This document shows, in pieces, positions 57,645 through 64,000 of a stretch of DNA of 64,000 nucleotides (positions are counted from its first letter, which is position 1; each line of letters begins with the position of its first letter). The DNA comes from Parvibaculaceae bacterium PLY_AMNH_Bact1 (lineage in GTDB: Bacteria > Pseudomonadota > Alphaproteobacteria > Parvibaculales > Parvibaculaceae): contig CP126168.1 of NCBI GenBank assembly GCA_032881465.1, forward strand, positions 1,426,001 through 1,490,000, given 5' to 3'. The position numbers and the translations under genes were made by a program. The notes under the pieces were generated by a model that saw only the letters and a list, made by a program, of their open reading frames with translations, was not told where the DNA came from and ran no database searches.

Positions 57645-58291
57645 CAATCAATCCCAAGATATTTGTGTGTTTGCAGCGATAGCTGCCAGCGAGGGTGAGT
57701 CAAACAATAGTCTACGCTCGCGCGAACGTTCGTTTGATAGTCGTCACCATCAAGGGGTTGTATCAGGAAATTGTCAAAGGCGAGCCCCTCAAATTGAGAG
57801 GGTTGGTTAAGATCCTGAGGGAAAACCAGCTTCAGTTCTGATCCGCTTGTTTGTACCAAGGGTGCGTCTGCTTTTGGGCTCACACAGATCCAGTCAATGC
57901 CTTCTGGCGCAACAAGGGTGCCGTTGGTTTCCACAGCGATCTCGAACCCCTGATCGTGAAACGCCTGGATGAGATGTCTGTCCAGCTGCAACAGCGGTTC
58001 GCCGCCGGTGCAGACCACATACTTCTTCATTTCTGCATGGGGCGATGCAGCATCGGTTGGCCAATGGGAGGCTACTTCCGCGGCAAGTGCTTCGGCGGTG
58101 GAAAACTTGCCGCCACCCTGTCCATCGGTGCCAACAAAATCCGTGTCGCAGAAAGTACAGGTGGCGCTTGCACGGTCTTGCTCACGTCCGGTCCATAGGT
58201 TACATCCGGAAAAACGGCAAAAGACAGCAGGGCGCCCGGCTTGTTTGCCTTCGCCCTGAAGTGTGAAAAATATCTCTTTAACTGAGTACAT
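57644..58291 (-). CDS. queE: 7-carboxy-7-deazaguanine synthase
   Basis: Radical SAM enzyme that contracts carboxytetrahydropterin to CDG. The 215-residue protein has the unusual cluster motif C-x14-C-x2-C (Cys in SGCNLW, then CTFC), typical of QueE, and the N-terminal EIFFTLQGEGKQAGRPAVF. The SAM-binding GG motif is in VCTGGEPLLQ. It lies 5 nt downstream of queC. Confidence 0.95.
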   Translation of the reverse strand: MYSVKEIFFTLQGEGKQAGRPAVFCRFSGCNLWTGREQDRASATCTFCDTDFVGTDGQGGGKFSTAEALAAEVASHWPTDAASPHAEMKKYVVCTGGEPLLQLDRHLIQAFHDQGFEIAVETNGTLVAPEGIDWICVSPKADAPLVQTSGSELKLVFPQDLNQPSQFEGLAFDNFLIQPLDGDDYQTNVRASVDYCLTHPRWQLSLQTHKYLGID

Positions 58292-58296
58292 GTCGC

Positions 58297-59016
58297 TTAG
58301 CCCGCTCTACCAGATGCACTTTCAGTCCACTTGTCAAAGCCCGTCGCCCGCAACTCGCAAGCAGGACAGTCATCGCATCCATAGCCCCAAGCGTGGCGGT
58401 GAGCCCGATCACCTTTATAGCAGGTGTGGGTATCTTCGATGACCAGGTCGACCAGGGCCTGTCCGCCAAGTTCCTCGGCCATCGCCCAGGTTTCCTGCTT
58501 GTCGATCCACATAAGCGGCGTATGTAGCGTGAAAGGGCGATCCATCCCCAGACTGATGGCGTGAGTGAGCGCTTTCAAAGTCTCGTCGCGACAATCGGGG
58601 TATCCAGAAAAGTCGGTCTCGCACATGCCGCCAACCAGCTGCGACGCTCCACGGCGATATCCCACAGCTGCTGCGTAGGTCAAAAAGAGCAGGTTCCGTC
58701 CTGGCACGAAGCTCGTGGGGAGGCCGTTTTCGCCCATGACGATCTCCTGATCGCGGGTGAGCGCCGTCTCGCTGATTTCGCCTAAGGCGTTGAGATGAAG
58801 AAGATGATCGGGACCAAGCCGGTCTTTCCATTGTGGGAAGGCATCTGCGAGTTTTGCGCGAACTGTCTCCCGGCAGTCGAGTTCGACTTTATGTGATTGT
58901 CCATAATCAAAGCCAATAGTCTCAACCGAACCAAATCGGTCAAGCGCCCAGGCAAGGCAAACTGTCGAGTCTTGCCCACCAGAAAATAAGACCATCGCTG
59001 TATCTGTGCTCTTCAT
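58297..59016 (-). CDS. queC: 7-cyano-7-deazaguanine synthase
   Basis: ATP-dependent conversion of CDG to preQ0. The 239-residue protein starts with the PP-loop [15 protein letters not shown]. The C-terminal zinc site is [11 protein letters not shown] with three Cys, plus the upstream Cys in THTCYKG. It is the first gene of queC-queE-queD-queF. With folate-pathway GTP cyclohydrolase these give preQ1 for tRNA queuosine. I see no preQ1 riboswitch upstream. Confidence 0.96.
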   Translation of the reverse strand: MKSTDTAMVLFSGGQDSTVCLAWALDRFGSVETIGFDYGQSHKVELDCRETVRAKLADAFPQWKDRLGPDHLLHLNALGEISETALTRDQEIVMGENGLPTSFVPGRNLLFLTYAAAVGYRRGASQLVGGMCETDFSGYPDCRDETLKALTHAISLGMDRPFTLHTPLMWIDKQETWAMAEELGGQALVDLVIEDTHTCYKGDRAHRHAWGYGCDDCPACELRATGFDKWTESASGRAG

Positions 59017-59280
59017 GGGCGTGTTGAAACCCGTCGAGCGGGGAAGGTCAATAGGTGGCGGCTAAAAAAGACCTAAAGTCCTGAAAACTGCCTAATTCGG
59101 ACGGAAATCAAGGGCCCGGTCAATGAGCGTTCGCAGCTGGCCAGTGTCATCACACAGACGTGTAGGGCCCGTGTTTGCGCGCCATAAAGGATCATTGGTA
59201 TCCCTCGGGCAACAGATGCCAACTCGAGCTTGCGGGAACCTCTGGCCCTATTGAAGACCAACAAGAAGAAAGAACAGACC

Positions 59281-59706
59281 ATGCTGAAGCCACTCTCTCT
59301 GCTCATGCTCCGAACTGGAACGGGACTGCTCCTGTCCATTTGGGGGCTGGTAAAGATCGCCGCGCCTGACGCCTCCATTGGCGTATCTGAGAAGTATTAT
59401 GGAGGGGCGTTGAGCCTTGATGCGCTGCAAACTCCGCTCGGTGTGCTTCAGGTGTTGCTTGGCCTGACCATTGTCTTGGGTGTGTTTCGCAAATTTGTCT
59501 ATCCGATCCAATCGATTGTACTCGGACTTGGATTGCTTGCGATCTGGAAATACATAGCTGATCCGCTTGGCCTCTATCTGTTGACTGAGGAAACGCGCAA
59601 TCTGCTCTTCTTCCCGTCTTTCACAGTCTTTGCCGCCACGCTGGTGCTTCTGGCGTTCCGTGATGAGGACCGCTGGAGCCTGGACACTAAATTCGGCCGG
59701 TCCTAG
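59281..59706 (+). CDS. Small four-helix membrane protein (DoxX-like)
   Basis: A 141-residue protein with about four hydrophobic segments (residues ~8-25, 48-66, 70-90 and 104-123). Layout and length resemble DoxX/DoxD-type membrane proteins, but I cannot place it firmly. The ATG at 59281 starts the hydrophobic region. The in-frame extension to 59230 is Lys-rich and looks non-coding. It is monocistronic, ends 7 nt before a strong terminator, and has unknown function. Confidence 0.7.
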   Translation: MLKPLSLLMLRTGTGLLLSIWGLVKIAAPDASIGVSEKYYGGALSLDALQTPLGVLQVLLGLTIVLGVFRKFVYPIQSIVLGLGLLAIWKYIADPLGLYLLTEETRNLLFFPSFTVFAATLVLLAFRDEDRWSLDTKFGRS

Positions 59707-59713
59707 AAGCAAA

Positions 59714-59745
59714 GAGGGGCCCAGCGGTTGACCGCTGGACCCCTC
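59714..59745. terminator. Bidirectional intrinsic terminator
   Basis: The stem GAGGGG-C-CCAGCGG pairs with CCGCTGG-A-CCCCTC around a TTGA loop. It has 13 bp and one C/A mismatch. It separates the convergent DoxX-like and DUF1302 genes. The minus-strand side is followed by TTTGCTT. Confidence 0.85.
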
Positions 59746-59764
59746 TCAAGTCACAGAATGCTTG

Positions 59765-61654
59765 TTAGAACGAGTAGCTCAAACTCGCAGAGATGAAGTC
59801 CTTATCAGCTGTACCGTTGTGAACGCCACCACCGAAGCCGTTTGTGTAGCTCACACTCCCATTCCAGGCGTTGAGGTAACTTACACCCAGTGCCAAGCTT
59901 ACCTGTTTCACCCCTTTGACGAAACCAGGACCAATTGGGCCAGGAGCAAATCCCGTCGTATCGTGACGGAAGCTAATGCTTGGCGTAACGGTGACGGGTA
60001 GGTCCCACGGATTGTTGTACGTGTTGATTGCAGACACACGATATCCAGTCGAAAAGCTCGTCGCATATTGCGTGTTCGTGACACCATTACTCAAGATGGC
60101 CGCAGCGGTTGCACTGTTGATACCGATTTCTGAACCGCCATGGTTGAGATAGAGGTCACCGGCATCAGGCACATACATAAATCCACCGTTAAACAGAAGA
60201 ACGACCAGGTCAGCTCCAATCGTTTCGACGAACTGGTTGCTTTGCGTATAGGTGCTGATTGTGTTGAATTGGCCTTGTAGAGTGTCTGACTCAGTAATAG
60301 CCGTCGTAGACTGACCTGCCAAAATGGCAGCGAGATCGCTTGTCGTTGGCTCAAGGCTACCAGAAAATAAAGCCGAGAACCCCCCAGCGTCCAGCATCTG
60401 AGCCAGTTGCTGATTGCTTTCTGTTTGCAGCGGCATATCAGGTGTGAAGCTTGCTTCCATTGCAAAGGCAATATCACCAATCGTCGTGGAAGCACTGGCA
60501 CCAATCGTATTGATGCTGTCTGGATAAACCCACTCAATTTTACTGGCGTCAGATGCATTGAGCAGTGCCAACTGACTGGTGGTGGCATCGATACACCCAC
60601 CTATCGCCGCACAGGCGGTGGCGGCATCTATGGTTCCAGCCTGATAACCTAAAAATGGCAGGCGGGAGGTGTAGTGGCTGTAATAGAGGCCAAACTCAGT
60701 GCCACCATTTATTCCTTCGGCATAGTGGCGAAGCGCGGCTCCAAATTCGGCTGAGTCTTCGTCGACCGTATCGCCTTCCACCTGAAGATACGCGATGCCA
60801 TCGAATTGATTGTTGCCAAGCGTAAGGTCATCCGGGCTGCCCAAAATTCCGGGGTTCGGGCCTCGGCCGGAAATGTCGAGCCCTGCGAAAAAGGAGCCGG
60901 ACGGATCAATTTCCGTCTTTTCCCAATCCCATTGCCAAAAAGCTTCAACCGATGTGTCTCCATATGTCGCGGAGCTGTACACCATTGGCATAGGCGTAAG
61001 TGCTTCTTTTAGCTCTGCACCAGGCGTTCTAAGTGCAGTCACGTCGACAGCCTGAAAGGCATTGATCCCGCCCTGCAAGAAGAGGCTTTCACCCCAATTC
61101 ACCACTTGATTGCCGACACGCACCGTGACAGGCACAGTGTCTGCGACAATAAAATCGCCATAGACAAACGCATCAAGGATATCGACGCCGTAGTCGAGCT
61201 GCTCTTTTGCATCACCCAGCAGGTCGCGGAATTTCATGTCATTTTCAGCGTACACATAATCGTAAAAATATTTGACCCGCCCGAACGCGCCAAAGTTTGC
61301 ATATTTCGCTGAGATGTCATGGGTCGCCTTAACAGTCGCGGAAGTAAGGTCCCACTGATCGAAGTTAAGGTTGTCATTGTCGCTGTTAATACTGGCGACT
61401 GTTCCATATCCGGTAACGCAACCGCCATTATTGACGTTGACATTTTCGCAGTCGCGCTCAGACGCACGAACGGAAACACCCATCGAGATGGTTGTGTCTA
61501 TGGCGACGTCAACTGGGCCGATTTTTGTGTCATACGCGATTGCAGGTCCACCGAGCGCAATGAGAACGCTAGACCCCGAAATTAGGCAACGTGCCTGTTT
61601 GGCGGTTTGACGCCGCCAGGTCCCGCCAATGGCAGGAGTGAGTGAGAAATGCAT
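59765..61654 (-). CDS. DUF1302 family outer membrane beta-barrel protein
   Basis: A 629-residue exported protein with a signal peptide (about residues 1-43, cut after AIA). It is rich in alternating aromatic and polar strands and ends with SASLSYSF, the C-terminal Phe of BamA substrates. Start at ATG 61654 with GGAGGAAG upstream. The frame to 61795 lacks support. DUF1302 proteins are outer-membrane proteins of unsettled function, usually next to a DUF1329 gene, which is missing here. An N-terminal Cys pair may form a disulfide. Confidence 0.85.
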   Translation of the reverse strand: MHFSLTPAIGGTWRRQTAKQARCLISGSSVLIALGGPAIAYDTKIGPVDVAIDTTISMGVSVRASERDCENVNVNNGGCVTGYGTVASINSDNDNLNFDQWDLTSATVKATHDISAKYANFGAFGRVKYFYDYVYAENDMKFRDLLGDAKEQLDYGVDILDAFVYGDFIVADTVPVTVRVGNQVVNWGESLFLQGGINAFQAVDVTALRTPGAELKEALTPMPMVYSSATYGDTSVEAFWQWDWEKTEIDPSGSFFAGLDISGRGPNPGILGSPDDLTLGNNQFDGIAYLQVEGDTVDEDSAEFGAALRHYAEGINGGTEFGLYYSHYTSRLPFLGYQAGTIDAATACAAIGGCIDATTSQLALLNASDASKIEWVYPDSINTIGASASTTIGDIAFAMEASFTPDMPLQTESNQQLAQMLDAGGFSALFSGSLEPTTSDLAAILAGQSTTAITESDTLQGQFNTISTYTQSNQFVETIGADLVVLLFNGGFMYVPDAGDLYLNHGGSEIGINSATAAAILSNGVTNTQYATSFSTGYRVSAINTYNNPWDLPVTVTPSISFRHDTTGFAPGPIGPGFVKGVKQVSLALGVSYLNAWNGSVSYTNGFGGGVHNGTADKDFISASLSYSF

Positions 61655-63352
<1,698 letters not shown>

Positions 63353-63355
63353 TCC

Positions 63356-64000
63356 ATGTCTAGCGATGCGCAATACCAGCGGGACATTAATCTCGCGACG
63401 CGCATCGCGTTTCATGAGGACTACACAGAACCCTATGTGGATTTTTCGTATTGGGTTCTGGACAAACTGCCACTACCTGACGGCGCAAGGGTGCTTGAGC
63501 TTGGCTGTGGCAACGGAGAGTTTTGGGCCAGAAATGTAACCCGGATTCCTAAAGGTCTGGACCTCGTTCTGACCGACAGTTCCGCTGGCATGGTGGAGGC
63601 GGCAGAACAAAAGCTCTCCGCCGCTGGTATCGCTGCTACCTATCAAGTTGCATCTGCAGAAGATGTTCCGGCAGACGAGGAAGGCTTCGATCTCATCCTC
63701 GCCAAACACATGCTTTACCATGTGGCTGATCGACCCAAGGCCCTGTCAGTGGCGAACAGCCTGCTTAAACCCAGCGGCTATTTTTGTGCGACGACCAACA
63801 GCAGTTCCTACATGCAACAGCTGCAGGCCCTAATGACAGACCAAGGACTTGAGTGGTTCTCGAGTTTCACTGATGAGTTCACACTCGAAAATGGTGCCGA
63901 ACAACTAGCTCAGCATTTCGGAAGCGTTGAACTTGAAGTGCTTGATGGCCAACTTATTGTTCCAAATGCCAAAGCTATCGTTGAATATATCAAGTCAACT
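63356..64000 (+). CDS. Class I SAM-dependent methyltransferase (partial)
   Basis: The frame is open from ATG 63356 to the window edge, giving 215 residues so far. Motif I is RVLELGCGNGEFW (from about residue 46). Motif II/post I includes LVLTDSSAGMVEAAEQKL, and FDLILAKHMLYHV is the motif IV region with the usual His. Methyltransf_11/25-type fold. The substrate is unknown. It begins 3 nt after eno, so it is probably co-transcribed. The C-terminus lies outside the window. Confidence 0.88.
   Translation, partial: MSSDAQYQRDINLATRIAFHEDYTEPYVDFSYWVLDKLPLPDGARVLELGCGNGEFWARNVTRIPKGLDLVLTDSSAGMVEAAEQKLSAAGIAATYQVASAEDVPADEEGFDLILAKHMLYHVADRPKALSVANSLLKPSGYFCATTNSSSYMQQLQALMTDQGLEWFSSFTDEFTLENGAEQLAQHFGSVELEVLDGQLIVPNAKAIVEYIKST

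Noticed and set aside
59017-59280. Possible preQ1 riboswitch before queC
   Set aside because: On the minus strand I find no preQ1-I or preQ1-II type core (C-rich loop with A-rich tail) near the queC start.

Overview
The window is chromosomal DNA of an alphaproteobacterium. The evidence is gene order and content. The run rpsB-tsf, pyrH-frr-uppS-cdsA-dxr-rseP-bamA-skp-lpxD-fabZ-lpxA-lpxI-lpxB, then gltA, gltX, comEC, lexA, moeA-moaC and trpC-trpD-trpG is the classical alphaproteobacterial order. The block nuoM-nuoN-birA-rnj-mce-DUF1467-proS-lolC-lolD-dnaE is also typical of that class. LexA boxes of the GTTC-N7-GTTC type, a LpxI-type lipid A pathway, an editing-domain-less ProRS and a PleC/DivJ/PdhS-like histidine kinase agree with this. 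The DNA is moderately GC-rich. A Parvibaculum-like or other hyphomicrobial relative is plausible, but the sequence alone does not fix the genus. I see no IS element, prophage, CRISPR array, tRNA or rRNA.

Layout. 1-6.4 kb: end of the nuo operon with birA, ribonuclease J, methylmalonyl-CoA epimerase and a DUF1467 membrane protein. 6.4-10.9 kb: an accessory patch with a membrane-anchored hypothetical protein, an SDR that lacks its catalytic Tyr/Lys, a 153-residue hypothetical protein and a secreted NlpC/P60-like protein. 10.9-19 kb: proS, lolC-lolD, a DUF2867 gene on the minus strand, a 47-codon membrane protein behind a LexA box, and dnaE. 19-34.2 kb: translation factors, then isoprenoid, phospholipid, outer-membrane assembly and lipid A genes, closed by a strong terminator. 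34.2-45 kb: gltA and gltX (minus), comEC (plus), lexA (minus), and the tight minus-strand operon trpG-trpD-trpC-GNAT-moaC-moeA. 45-55.2 kb: YibQ-like deacetylase, trpE, PpiD-like chaperone, tpiA, a DUF4386/AraC divergent pair, secG, pyrG. 55.2-64 kb: an orphan histidine kinase, the preQ0/preQ1 operon queC-queE-queD-queF, a small membrane protein, a DUF1302 outer-membrane protein, eno and a methyltransferase cut by the window edge.

Most genes are housekeeping. Envelope biogenesis dominates: undecaprenyl-PP and CDP-diacylglycerol precursors, RseP, BamA/Skp, Lpx enzymes, LolCD, SecG and PpiD.

The most interesting non-routine item is the gene at 15154-15297. It encodes a 47-residue single-span membrane protein with a perfect Shine-Dalgarno sequence. 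A box of exactly the form found in the lexA promoter of this window lies 29 nt upstream of its GTG. I propose it is an SOS-induced small membrane protein, a possible division inhibitor analogous in concept to Caulobacter SidA. Other points of interest are the catalytically altered SDR, paired DnaA-box-like motifs, palindromic operators without a local regulator, and several structured leaders (rpsB, rpsB-tsf, rseP, secG, gltX, trpE).
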